Source: PSRF01 sp051000815
Lineage (GTDB): Bacteria; Acidobacteriota; Blastocatellia; Pyrinomonadales; Pyrinomonadaceae
Direction: 5' to 3'
Assembly: GCA_051000815.1 (NCBI GenBank)
Contig: JBPCNX010000073.1
Location: forward strand, 62,001-126,000
Length of the DNA stretch: 64,000 nt
Shown: positions 27,587 to 35,953 of the stretch, in pieces
Numbering within the stretch: the stretch's first letter is position 1
Layout of the letters: the number at the start of each line of letters is the position of its first letter
The notes under the pieces: model-generated
The model's input: the letters and a program-made list of their open reading frames with translations, nothing else
What the model was told of the DNA's origin: nothing
Database searches by the model: none
Translations under genes and position numbers: made by a program

Positions 27587-29389
27587 ATGCGAGACCCTTC
27601 AGTAGCAATGAGGAACGCCCAGGAAAAAATGAGGTCAGAAGACCCCAAAATCAACGATAGCATTCATACGGTTGCTGAACGCGATCGTCGTGTCCTGCAG
27701 ATCTGTGAACAGCTGCGTGAGATCGAGGAACGCCTCATCCCCACCGGGCTCCACGTGTTTGGCCGTCCGTCGCAGGTCTCAGAGCGGGCCGACATGTTGC
27801 GAATGATTGCCTCATTTGATCGGCCAGAGGCCGGCGCTCGCGCTCTGCCGGATCTGGTTGCTGAAGGTCTTCATCTCGGCTCCTATGACGACATCACAAA
27901 GGCATCCGCAACAGACGAAGCGCGGGCCCGGCACCGTGAGCAAATCGACAAGCTGGTTTCTCAGGCTGTGCAAGAGTTTGTTGACTCGGGACGCGAGGCA
28001 GCGATTACGCTCCTGGAAGCAAGTGCGAATGTGACGAGCGAACAGTCCCTTCCCGTCTTCGAGTTGTTGTCTCAAGTCTCAACGCAGCTTGAGACGAATA
28101 ATGAGAGCGAATCTTTGGTACGCGCCCTGAAAGGCGAATATATCGAAGCGGGTCCCGGCGCTGATATCGTTCAAAATCCTTTCGTTCTGCCGACCGGAAG
28201 AAATACGCACGCAGTAAATCCCTATCACATACCTGCAGCCCTCGCTTTTGCGCGGGGGGAGATCGTCGCGAACAATTTGCTCGCGCGTTATCTCGCTGAG
28301 AATGATCGCTATCCGCGCGCAATGGCCCTCGTGCTTTGGGGACTCGATAACATTAAGACGCAGGGAGAGGGAGTAGGGCAGGCACTGTGGCTGCTCGGGG
28401 TGCGACCGGTCAGGGATGCACTCAATCGCGTAACTGAAGTGGTTCCGATACCGCAGGCTGAGCTGGGCAGGCCGCGGATCGATGTAGTCATGACCGTCTC
28501 CGGGATCTTCCGCGATCTCTTCAGTCCCACCGTGCAGTTACTCGATAAGGCTGTGCGGCTGGTGGCCTCACTGGATGAACCGGACGAGTTGAACTACGTC
28601 AGACGCAATGTAAAAGAGCAGATGAACGAAGGCAGATGCGATTTTGATGAAGCAGTAACGCGGGTCTTCTCAAACGCGCCGGGCAACTACGGCTCAAACG
28701 TCAACTTTATGGTGATGGATTCGCAGTGGGAACACGATGAGACGCTCGGCGATCTGTTTGTAACTCGCAAATGTTTTGCTTACGGTCGCGACTCGAGCGG
28801 CCGTTCGATCGAAGGACGCGAAGCGCGGGTAGCGATGGATCGCGCTCTGTCGCGCGTTGAAGCCACTTACCAGAACATCGACACTTTCGAGATCGGCATC
28901 ACAGACGTGGATCACTATTTTGAATACCTCGGTGGGGTCTCTAAGGCGGTAGAGAAGCGCTCGCAAGCCCGCCCGGCCATTTATCTATCAGACTCGTTAT
29001 CGAGAGATGCAAAGATCAGATCGCTGGAAGAGACGGTGCGTCTGGAAACACGAGCCAAGACGCTGAACCCGAAATGGTACGAGGGAATGTTGAACCATGG
29101 TTTCCGCGGCGTTGCGGAGATCGAAAATCATGTTTCGAATACTTTTGGCTGGAGTGCAACCGCCGACGCGGTTGACGATTGGGTCTACACGGAGGTCGCG
29201 GAAACTTTCGCGCTTGATGAGACGATGCTTGAGCGTCTGCGCAATCTGAATCCGCATTCGGCGCATTCGCTTGTCCGGCGTTTGCTCGAAGCCAGTGGGC
29301 GCGGTTATTGGAACGCCGACCCGGAATTGCTGGACAAACTGCAGGAGATTAGCGGCAGTCTTGAGGATCAGTTGGAAGGCGTTGTGTAA
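27587..29389 (+). CDS. C-terminal half of a BchH/ChlH-type chelatase large subunit, as a separate gene
   Basis: 600 residues, ATG with GAGGG five bases upstream, 30 bp after the I-D gene. It matches the C-terminal half of magnesium chelatase H subunits: LIPTGLHVFGRP, NPFVLPTGRNTHAVNPYHIP, ALVLWGLDNIKTQGEGVGQA, GRPRIDVVMTVSGIFRDLFS, ITDVDHYFEYLGG, TLNPKWYEGMLNHGFRGVAE, LLEASGRGYW. These follow BchH rather than CobN wording. It begins where a complete BchH would be at about residue 650-700, and the missing N-terminal half lies downstream at 30118. The reading frame is intact, so the protein may work with that half in trans. Confidence 0.9.
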   Translation: MRDPSVAMRNAQEKMRSEDPKINDSIHTVAERDRRVLQICEQLREIEERLIPTGLHVFGRPSQVSERADMLRMIASFDRPEAGARALPDLVAEGLHLGSYDDITKASATDEARARHREQIDKLVSQAVQEFVDSGREAAITLLEASANVTSEQSLPVFELLSQVSTQLETNNESESLVRALKGEYIEAGPGADIVQNPFVLPTGRNTHAVNPYHIPAALAFARGEIVANNLLARYLAENDRYPRAMALVLWGLDNIKTQGEGVGQALWLLGVRPVRDALNRVTEVVPIPQAELGRPRIDVVMTVSGIFRDLFSPTVQLLDKAVRLVASLDEPDELNYVRRNVKEQMNEGRCDFDEAVTRVFSNAPGNYGSNVNFMVMDSQWEHDETLGDLFVTRKCFAYGRDSSGRSIEGREARVAMDRALSRVEATYQNIDTFEIGITDVDHYFEYLGGVSKAVEKRSQARPAIYLSDSLSRDAKIRSLEETVRLETRAKTLNPKWYEGMLNHGFRGVAEIENHVSNTFGWSATADAVDDWVYTEVAETFALDETMLERLRNLNPHSAHSLVRRLLEASGRGYWNADPELLDKLQEISGSLEDQLEGVV

Positions 29390-29433
29390 TTCGTTTCTCG
29401 TTCGTTAAGGATCGCTTCGATAATTCGTGGCAT

Positions 29434-29493
29434 TTCGTGTGATTTCGTGGTTCGTTTTAATAACCTAGAAGACGAACCACGAAATCACACGAA
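29434..29493. repeat. 22-bp perfect inverted repeat (TTCGTG/CACGAA family)
   Basis: The left arm 29434-29455 and right arm 29472-29493 (starting ACGAACCACGAAATCACACG) are exact reverse complements with a 16-nt loop. The right arm is also the left copy of a direct repeat that recurs at 29969-29993. The hairpin lies 45 bp after the chelatase C-half stop. No T-run follows, so termination is not certain. Confidence 0.8.
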
Positions 29494-29993
29494 GCAACAC
29501 GAAGGAACACAAAGTAAAATAAAAATCTCAAAAACCCTAAGGAGGTCTCCTCATGGCCGAATTAGTCCTCAAAGAAGAAGTTTATGAAATCATCGGCGCG
29601 GCATTGGACGTCTACTGGCAACTCGGTCAGGGCTTCACTGAACCGATCTACCAGGAAGCTTTAGGAATAGAACTGGCTCGAAGTCGTCTGCCCTTTGAGC
29701 CGCAGCAGGAACTGCGAACTTGGTACAAGGATCATTTGTTGGAAAAGAAGTATGTTGCGGATTTTGTTTGTTTCGGTCAGATCATTGTCGAATTGAAGAG
29801 TCAGGTCCTTCTTACCCGCATAGACGAGGGACAGCTACTCAACTACATGACGATTTCAAAGATGAGAGTCGGCTTATTAATCAATTTTGGAAGCCGTCCT
29901 AGACTGGAGTGGAAGAGGTACATATTTGATAGTGCGATCCGTTTTACGGATTGCTCCAAGCAAAACATAAGACGAACCACGAAATGACACGAA
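29469..29993. mobile_element. Possible cassette: GxxExxY gene between direct repeats
   Basis: The 25-bp segments 29469-29493 and 29969-29993 (AAGACGAACCACGAAATSAC then ACGAA; one mismatch) are direct repeats exactly 500 bp apart that bracket the GxxExxY gene. Past the right copy, 30021-30046 carries a degenerate opposite-strand version (TTAATTCGCGTGAATTAGTG). There is no transposase, so calling this a mobile cassette is inference. Confidence 0.4.
29553..29987 (+). CDS. GxxExxY protein (PD-(D/E)XK-like fold)
   Basis: 144 residues, with a strong GGAGG site seven bases before the ATG. The ribosome site can pair with CCTC immediately after it, so initiation may be restrained. The family motif is GFTEPIY (G-x-x-E-x-x-Y) near residues 30-36. 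A nuclease-like core is suggested by VADFVCFGQIIVELKS (D...E-x-K, ~68-83). The last residues (RRTTK) and the TGA stop are encoded by the right copy of the flanking direct repeat. The function of the family is not established. The gene sits between the two halves of the chelatase large subunit. Confidence 0.85.
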   Translation: MAELVLKEEVYEIIGAALDVYWQLGQGFTEPIYQEALGIELARSRLPFEPQQELRTWYKDHLLEKKYVADFVCFGQIIVELKSQVLLTRIDEGQLLNYMTISKMRVGLLINFGSRPRLEWKRYIFDSAIRFTDCSKQNIRRTTK

Positions 29994-30117
29994 CCACCAC
30001 TAAACGGTTAGTGACTTAGTGTTAATTCGCGTGAATTAGTGGTTCGCTTAAGTGCTGACAGAATGACGGAATACGAATGGCACGAACCAACGATCCGGAC
30101 CCTAATCTGCCAGGGAT

Positions 30118-32466
30118 ATGAAAGTAACAGCCTTATATGTTGGTTCCAGTTTGTTGGCGCCGCTGAAAAATGCGGAGCGCGAACTTAATCGCGATTACCA
30201 ACTCGATCTGCATGTTGCCGCTTATAACTTTGGAGCGCCGCTTGATGAAAATGAGTGGGCCAGGGTCGAACGGGACCTCAGTCGAGCGGACGTTGTTTTC
30301 ATTATCCATGTGATGGACGGCGAGAATGCCGCCCGACTCCTCCCCGCGCTTGAGCGGCATCACGCACGACACCACGCCGTAGTTGTCATCAACTGCATGC
30401 CGGAGCTTATGCGGCGTACACGCATGGGCAAACTCAACTTACGAAGTTTCCTCGCGAGTACTAAAGAAAACGGAGAGAACGGAAAACGCGGAGACGCGGA
30501 GAAGGGGAAATCCGGACGTGGGCTCCGAATGCTGAGCGCGGCGGGTTCATGGGTTGGCAGGCAAGCGCGTGGACAGAGGTCAGAAGGAGACCCGAAGGAA
30601 AGGAAGAGTGGCCACGGTCAGTATTTAAAGTTTGTCGATCGCTTACCCGCAATTCTGCGGTTTGTGCCTTCCGCTGGAACTTTACGCGACGTAAAAAACT
30701 ACCTCTACCTGTTCTGCTATTTCCTGCAACCAACTCCGGGCAACATTCGCTCGATGCTTCTATATGCCCTCAAGCATTACGTGCCGGACGAACGGTCGCG
30801 GTTATTAAAAGTCGACGTACCGCAGCCGGAGACGATGCCTTCAGTGGCAATCTATCATCCTGACGCTCCCGGTCTCTTTGAATCGTTCGAGGATTATCGG
30901 AGGTGGTACGTAACCAAAAGTCCAAAGTCCAAAGTCCAAAGCCCAAAGTCCGCAGAACAATTGCTGGATAGTGATTCAACAGTAGGGTTGCTTCTGATGC
31001 GTCCGCAGATAGTCAGCAACACGAGAAAGCATTACGACGCGCTGATTCGCGCCATTGAGGCGCAGGGTCTTAGCGTCATCCCCGCGATCTCTACGCTGAT
31101 GGACAACCGCGAGGCCTGCGAGAAATTCTTTGTCGACAGAGCGTCAACAGTCCAAAGTTCAACGTCCAACGTCCAACGTCGTGGCAGTAGCCCGACTGTG
31201 AAGAAGGGCGTAACACTCAAGACCAAAGACCAACCAAAGGCCAAAGGCCAAACCGACCGTTCCCGTGTAAGTCAGATAGTTTCGTTGACGGGGTTCAGTT
31301 TTGTTGGCGGTCCGGCGATGAACGATAGCGCAGCTGCTGCTTATTTCCTCCGCTATCTTAACCGTCCTTATCGTTCGGCTGTCAGCCTGGACACACAAAC
31401 AATCGAAGCGTGGCGCGAATCTCAGACCGGCTTAAACCCTATTCAGGCCGGGATGCAGATTGCGATTCCTGAAATCGACGGAGCAACTGAGCCTTTCGTT
31501 TATGGCGGGATATCGGCTACAGGCGTTGAACCTGTTCCGCTTGAAGAACGATGCGAACGATTCGCCAAACGACTGGGTCGCTGGAATCGACTTCGCACTG
31601 CAACTCGGAGTGAACTGAAAATTGCTCTCCTGCTTTTCTGCTTCCCGCCGAACAAGGGAAACGTTGGCACAGCCGCGGACCTCGATGTCTTCCCGAGTGT
31701 TTGGGACACTCTGAAAAAACTTAAGGACGATAAATACACCATTGAGCTTCCGGATTCGGCCGAGGCCCTGCGCGAATTGTTGCTTGGTGGAAACTCGGAA
31801 TCGTTCGGCTCCGCTGCGAATGTTGCCTATAACATGAACGCCGAGGAGTATCGTCGTCTTTGCCCCTACGTTGATGAAGTCGAACGAGACTGGGGCAGGG
31901 CGCCGGGTCGAATCAACTCATTGGGCAACGATCTGTTGATTCAGGGACTAAACCTTGGGAATGTGTTTGTTGGAGTGCAACCCACGTTTGGCTATGAAGG
32001 CGATCCCATGCGCCTGATGATGGCGCGCAGCGGCGCGCCCCATCACGGATTCATGGCGTTCTACACATATCTTTCTCGCGTGCTTGACGTTGATGCGGTT
32101 ATTCATGTGGGCACACACGGCGCGCTGGAGTTCATGCCAGGCAAGCAAGTTGGCCTTTCGGGCGAATGCTGGCCGGATCGATTGATCGGAGAATTACCGA
32201 ACCTCTACATTTACAGTGTCAATAATCCTTCCGAAGGTTCGATCGCCAAACGTCGCTCCTACGCGGAACTGATCTCCTACCTCACACCTCCAATCGAAAA
32301 TGCGGGACTCTATAAGGATCTGGCGGTCTTGAAAGACTTGGCGCTGGCCTATCGAGAGACGCCGGTGGAGGCCGAGCGCGCGCGGCTCTTTGAGTCAATT
32401 GAGGAATTCAGCGTCAAGCTACACTTGACGGTCGAAGCGTTAACGAAAAACCAACCTACGGCTTAA
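30118..32466 (+). CDS. N-terminal half of a BchH/ChlH-type chelatase large subunit, as a separate gene
   Basis: 782 residues. It opens with the BchH N-terminal domain (VTALYVGSSLLAPLKNAERE, VVFIIHVMDGENAARLLPAL, INCMPELMRRTRMGKLNLRS). It continues through conserved core blocks: VSLTGFSFVGGPAMNDSAAA, LNPIQAGMQIAIPEIDGATE, LLFCFPPNKGNVGTAADLDV, GAPHHGFMAFYTYLSR, VIHVGTHGALEFMPGKQVGL, and LTPPIENAGLYKDLAVLKDL. It ends about where the gene at 27587 begins its homology, so the two halves together make one H subunit in reversed order. Compared with BchH it has extra low-complexity inserts at about residues 118-168, 267-278, 342-355 and 367-379, encoded by short tandem repeats. The ribosome site is weak (AGGG two bases from the ATG). 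Confidence 0.9.
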   Translation: MKVTALYVGSSLLAPLKNAERELNRDYQLDLHVAAYNFGAPLDENEWARVERDLSRADVVFIIHVMDGENAARLLPALERHHARHHAVVVINCMPELMRRTRMGKLNLRSFLASTKENGENGKRGDAEKGKSGRGLRMLSAAGSWVGRQARGQRSEGDPKERKSGHGQYLKFVDRLPAILRFVPSAGTLRDVKNYLYLFCYFLQPTPGNIRSMLLYALKHYVPDERSRLLKVDVPQPETMPSVAIYHPDAPGLFESFEDYRRWYVTKSPKSKVQSPKSAEQLLDSDSTVGLLLMRPQIVSNTRKHYDALIRAIEAQGLSVIPAISTLMDNREACEKFFVDRASTVQSSTSNVQRRGSSPTVKKGVTLKTKDQPKAKGQTDRSRVSQIVSLTGFSFVGGPAMNDSAAAAYFLRYLNRPYRSAVSLDTQTIEAWRESQTGLNPIQAGMQIAIPEIDGATEPFVYGGISATGVEPVPLEERCERFAKRLGRWNRLRTATRSELKIALLLFCFPPNKGNVGTAADLDVFPSVWDTLKKLKDDKYTIELPDSAEALRELLLGGNSESFGSAANVAYNMNAEEYRRLCPYVDEVERDWGRAPGRINSLGNDLLIQGLNLGNVFVGVQPTFGYEGDPMRLMMARSGAPHHGFMAFYTYLSRVLDVDAVIHVGTHGALEFMPGKQVGLSGECWPDRLIGELPNLYIYSVNNPSEGSIAKRRSYAELISYLTPPIENAGLYKDLAVLKDLALAYRETPVEAERARLFESIEEFSVKLHLTVEALTKNQPTA
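30916..30951 (+). repeat. AAAGTCC heptamer tandem inside the chelatase N-half gene
   Basis: Five units of AAAGTCC (one reads AAAGCCC) run in tandem and encode a KSPKSKVQSPKS-like stretch. The array stays in frame, and the word family matches the intergenic repeats at 24050-24110. Confidence 0.75.
31144..31253 (+). repeat. CAACGTC and CCAAAGG heptamer clusters inside the chelatase N-half gene
   Basis: Three CAACGTC units, preceded by CAAAGTT, occupy 31144-31182. A second cluster of CCAAAGA/CCAAAGG words lies at 31217-31253. Both encode polar, Ser/Gln/Lys-rich inserts with no counterpart in normal BchH proteins. Confidence 0.65.
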
Positions 32467-32491
32467 GGTTAACCTGCACCAGCCTGGATCC

Positions 32492-32734
32492 TCACGACCT
32501 CCGCAGCAGTTCCTTTGCAAATTCCGCCGAACTCACCTTGTGACGGAAAACTTCGACACCATTGATGGTAATCACCGGGATGTCGCATTGATAACGCTGG
32601 AGCAATCCGGGATCGCTTTCAATATTCACTTCCTCAAGTGTGAACTGACGGGCAGAATCGGCCTCTTGAATTGCCTCCCTGGCCTCTTCGCAGAGGTGAC
32701 AGCCGGGTCGGGAATAGATGACTACTTTCGTCAT
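32492..32734 (-). CDS. Glutaredoxin-like small thiol-redox protein
   Basis: 80 residues. VVIYSRPGCHLCEEAREAIQ carries the redox CxxC (CHLC, residues 12-15). The thioredoxin-fold cis-proline lies in DIPVITINGVEVFRHKV (~51-67). Length and sequence match the short glutaredoxin-like (DUF836-type) family. It is convergent with the chelatase N-half gene (25-bp gap), so it is not part of that operon. A general thiol/disulfide role is likely. Confidence 0.85.
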   Translation of the reverse strand: MTKVVIYSRPGCHLCEEAREAIQEADSARQFTLEEVNIESDPGLLQRYQCDIPVITINGVEVFRHKVSSAEFAKELLRRS

Positions 32735-33152
32735 GGTCAGATTGTGGCTTCTCGCTCGAGTTACACCATTGAAGCCGGTGGGCGGTTTGGAGTCATAGTC
32801 TAATCACAAGAATACGATTCACGAAATCAACCTGAGCAGCAAAAAACTTCCATTTGCGTTGCAAACCTAACTCCTGCGGATAGACGGCTTCCGGCGCGAA
32901 ACGTTGTAAATACCGCTTGCCACTGAATCGCCAAACAGGTTATAAGTACCCGACCGCACTAAAATTCATAACTTTTTGTTGTGCGGTGCTCTTCATGTTA
33001 CAGGATAATTTGAGCCACTTCGCAGAGAGAGTTCCCTGCATTGCGGGGAATTGTATAGTTTGCTCTGCTTCAGAAGTAGACGTGTACCTGCTGCGGGCAA
33101 CTTTAATTGTCGCCCCTGGTTGCGCTTTCTTAGTGACGGAGGTTTTGCGTTA
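32735..33152 (+). promoter_or_regulatory. Leader region of the reductase/oxidase cluster with a candidate promoter
   Basis: These 418 bp hold no gene I can support. A sigma70-like promoter is visible: TTGCCA at 32917-32922, an 18-bp spacer, and TATAAG at 32941-32946. It would give a leader of roughly 200 nt before the Rieske gene, whose GGAGG is at 33138-33142. A CACGAAATCAA word of the ACGAA repeat family lies near 32820. Confidence 0.4.
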
Positions 33153-33806
33153 GTGGATAGTCCAAACATCCCAGAGCAAGGAACCGGTGGAACGAGCCAG
33201 ACAATGGAGACTCCAGCCGGAACTCCACCTGCTGCACCGCCGCAGCCACCTAAGACTGCGGTGCCGGCCGCAGCTGCTCGTCCCGTGACACCGCCATCAG
33301 GCCCGGTGGTTGAGAGCACACCTGCGCCAGTCAACAAGATGCGTCGGCGCATTGTTTGGGCTAGCGTAGCTGGATTCCTGACAACTTGCTTCCTGATGTT
33401 CCTGCGCTTCTTTCTGCCGCGATCGATTCTGGAACCGTCAAGCACTTTTCGCATCGGCCCCCCCAGCGACTACGCTCTCGGCGTCGATACGAAATGGCAA
33501 CAGCAATATCGAGTCTGGGTAACCAAGACTTCCGATCGACTCTTTGTAATCTATGCGCGCTGTACGCACCTGGGTTGTACTCCCGACTGGAAAGCCAGTG
33601 AGAACAAGTTCAAGTGCCCCTGCCACGGAAGTGGCTACGACAGCGAAGGAATAAACTTTGAGGGTCCGGCGCCAAGGCCGATGGATCGTGCTCACGTCGA
33701 GCTCGATCCGGAGGGTCAAATCGTGGTGGACATAGCCAGGCTCTATGATTGGCCCAAAGGTGAGGCAAGCGATTTTGATCAACCGGGAGCCTTCATTCCG
33801 CTATAA
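33153..33806 (+). CDS. Rieske iron-sulfur subunit of a quinol:cytochrome c reductase
   Basis: 217 residues from the GTG at 33153 (GGAGG ten bases upstream). A Pro/Ala-rich cytosolic N terminus (~1-60) precedes one transmembrane helix (IVWASVAGFLTTCFLMFLRF). The Rieske domain has both cluster-binding boxes, CTHLGC near residue 136 and CPCHGSGYDSEG near 156-167. The histidines and the box-joining disulfide cysteines are all present. It transfers electrons from quinol to the c-type cytochrome. First gene of the reductase operon, 27 bp before cytochrome b. Confidence 0.92.
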   Translation: MDSPNIPEQGTGGTSQTMETPAGTPPAAPPQPPKTAVPAAAARPVTPPSGPVVESTPAPVNKMRRRIVWASVAGFLTTCFLMFLRFFLPRSILEPSSTFRIGPPSDYALGVDTKWQQQYRVWVTKTSDRLFVIYARCTHLGCTPDWKASENKFKCPCHGSGYDSEGINFEGPAPRPMDRAHVELDPEGQIVVDIARLYDWPKGEASDFDQPGAFIPL

Positions 33807-33833
33807 CCGTTCGACTTAGGATTGCGCACAACC

Positions 33834-34766
33834 ATGGATCCAGAAGGGCCCGAGCAAAAAGAAACCAAACAGCTGACAGACGGCGAAAAGGCGAACACCA
33901 GTCTGATTGGCAAGGTGCGCGAGACTGGAACCGCGCTCAAGGATCGGGCTATCGATGAGGCAAAATCGTATAAGGATCCGCAGGAGACTCAGTTATGGAA
34001 GTCGATCTTTCGCGTTTCCCACGATCGCTCTGACCCGCGCAATCGCTCGCTCGCCGTTCTCTCCAACGTATTTCTGCACCTTCATCCCGCGAAGATCAAT
34101 CGCGATGCGGTGCGCTACGCCTTCACCTGGGGAATGGGCGGCATCACGTTTTATCTCTTTATCGTGCTCACGTTCACGGGTGTTCTTTTAATGTTCTACT
34201 ACCACCCGACGAAGGCCGATGCGTTCCGGGACATCCTTTACCTGGAGCATGATGTCCCCTTCGGAAAACTGCTTCGTAATATGCACCGCTGGGCGGCGCA
34301 CCTGATGGTGATTACAACCTGGCTGCACATGTTTCGTGTAGTGCTCACCGGGTCGTACAAGAGGCCGCGGGAATTTAACTGGTGCGTCGGGGTTGTGCTC
34401 TTAGTACTGACCTTGCTGCTGTCGTTTACCGGATACCTGCTCCCTGATGACCAACTCGGCTTTTGGGCGGTAACGGTGGGAACCAACATGGCCCGCGCCA
34501 CACCAATGCTGGGCTCCGAAGGGCCTTTTGGTGTGCAACTGGGGATGACGCCATTCAATGACGTAAGGTTTGGTCTGTTGGGCGGCTCCATAGTCGACTC
34601 AAATGCGCTACTCAGATCTTACATTTGGCATTGCATCGGTATTCCGCTGGTCGCGTCAATATTTATGGCGGTGCACTTTTGGCGCATCCGTAAAGATGGC
34701 GGTATTTCCGGACCGGCGCCAGTCGTTCTGGAATCTGAAATGAAAGCTGTAAAAAAGAAGGTTTAG
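33834..34766 (+). CDS. Cytochrome b, N-terminal (b6-like) subunit
   Basis: 310 residues from the ATG at 33834; TTG at 33822 is too close to the ribosome site. After a ~95-residue charged cytosolic extension come four helices with the dihaem ligands: MHRWAAHLMVITTWLHMFRV (two His), and the later pair in SYIWHCIGIPLVASIFMAVH. GYLLPDDQLGFWAVTVGTNM forms the quinol-site region. As in b6f-type complexes this covers helices A-D only; the rest is the next gene. The long N-terminal extension is unusual. Confidence 0.92.
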   Translation: MDPEGPEQKETKQLTDGEKANTSLIGKVRETGTALKDRAIDEAKSYKDPQETQLWKSIFRVSHDRSDPRNRSLAVLSNVFLHLHPAKINRDAVRYAFTWGMGGITFYLFIVLTFTGVLLMFYYHPTKADAFRDILYLEHDVPFGKLLRNMHRWAAHLMVITTWLHMFRVVLTGSYKRPREFNWCVGVVLLVLTLLLSFTGYLLPDDQLGFWAVTVGTNMARATPMLGSEGPFGVQLGMTPFNDVRFGLLGGSIVDSNALLRSYIWHCIGIPLVASIFMAVHFWRIRKDGGISGPAPVVLESEMKAVKKKV

Positions 34767-34801
34767 GGTTGCGGCCGCCCAACTCGTAATTCTACGGATC
34801 T

Positions 34802-35917
34802 ATGGCGAAGCGATTTAATCTGAGCAGAGGTAAGTTAATAACCATCGTTGTGGTTGTGGCGCTCGTGGGCCTGGCCATCTTCATGGTTGAAGACTGGCAT
34901 CAGCTCTGGAAGATTTCTTCAGCGCCAGACAACGTGCCCATTGTCGCAATGCTTTTCCTCGTTCCGTTTTTCACCTGGCTGGGAATCAGACAGGCGAGTG
35001 CGAACGATCGGTTAATTGAGACTCTGGAAACAGATCCTAAGTTGGCAAAAACCCACCATCGGAAAACAGAACCCTGGCGTCCGGGTTGGGCACGTGAGAT
35101 TCACGTCTGGCCTTACCTGGTGCGCATTGAGTTCCTGGCGGCGGTAATCGTTACCGTCGTCCTTTTTGTTTGGTCAATCACACTCAACGCGCCACTCGAA
35201 GAACCGGCCAATCCAAATCTGACCATGAATCCCTCAAAGGCACCCTGGTACTTCCTGGGATTGCAGGAGATGCTGGTCTATTTTGATCCCTGGATTGCGG
35301 GCGTGGTAATGCCCAGCCTAATCATGGTTGGTCTGATGGTGTTTCCCTATGTTGATCCGAATCCCCTGGGAAATGGCTACTACACTTTGAAGCAGCGACG
35401 GGTAGCGCTTTGGATGTTTTGCGCCGGTTTTCTCCAGTGGATTCTCCTTATCGTGATTGGGACGTTTATCCGTGGGCCTGGTTGGATCTGGTTCTGGCCG
35501 GGTCAAACGTGGGACCACAATGCGGTAGTCTACGATCGCAATCGAGACCTGCACGACATCGTTGCCGACCTGACTGGGTTCACACTGCTTTCGAGCTCCT
35601 GGGTGCTGAAGGCGATTTTCGGCGCGCTCGTCGTCGGGTTATTTTTTGTGGTTGGCGCTCTCTTCTTCCATTGGCTGCTGACGCGCGGTGGTCTTGATCG
35701 CACCGACCCGTCGCTGCCGTTTTGGAAGCGCATCTGGCTCTGGATGAGGACGCCAGATCCATTTGAACAGAAGCTGTTGGCGCGAACCAGCTTGCTTCAG
35801 TACGCGACTTTTCAGTTTTTTGCGATTACTGTTTTATTAGCGATGCCAGCGAAGCTGATTTTGCGGCTCGTATTCACAATCAAGTATGTATGGGTGACAC
35901 CCTGGTTTAACGTGTAG
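34802..35917 (+). CDS. Cytochrome b, C-terminal (subunit IV-like) protein with extra helices
   Basis: 371 residues. NPSKAPWYFLGLQEMLVYFD (~145-165) is the subunit IV/PEWY-region signature; the Q-site box here reads APWYF in the usual place. Subunit IV proteins are about 160 residues. This one has an extra N-terminal helix and about four more C-terminal helices, including an aromatic stretch FIRGPGWIWFWPGQTWDHN near 222-240. The extension may dock the large cytochrome c encoded next. It lies 35 bp after the b6-like gene. Confidence 0.88.
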   Translation: MAKRFNLSRGKLITIVVVVALVGLAIFMVEDWHQLWKISSAPDNVPIVAMLFLVPFFTWLGIRQASANDRLIETLETDPKLAKTHHRKTEPWRPGWAREIHVWPYLVRIEFLAAVIVTVVLFVWSITLNAPLEEPANPNLTMNPSKAPWYFLGLQEMLVYFDPWIAGVVMPSLIMVGLMVFPYVDPNPLGNGYYTLKQRRVALWMFCAGFLQWILLIVIGTFIRGPGWIWFWPGQTWDHNAVVYDRNRDLHDIVADLTGFTLLSSSWVLKAIFGALVVGLFFVVGALFFHWLLTRGGLDRTDPSLPFWKRIWLWMRTPDPFEQKLLARTSLLQYATFQFFAITVLLAMPAKLILRLVFTIKYVWVTPWFNV

Positions 35918-35953
35918 CTGGTCCGTACTGGCGAGGCAGAGGAATGATCCTGA

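Noticed and set aside
27587..29389. Reading the two chelatase genes as CobN (cobaltochelatase) rather than BchH
   Set aside because: Blocks such as LPTGRNTHAVNPYHIP, LWGLDNIKTQGE and NPKWYEGMLNHGF follow BchH wording. The CobN identity is kept only as a functional alternative because the I-D fusion is often called cobaltochelatase.
30916..31253. CRISPR-like array
   Set aside because: Units are 7 bp in direct tandem with no spacers, and no cas gene is present.
32917..33153. A 78-residue frame upstream of the Rieske gene
   Set aside because: No ribosome site, no recognisable composition, and it covers the candidate promoter; judged to be chance.
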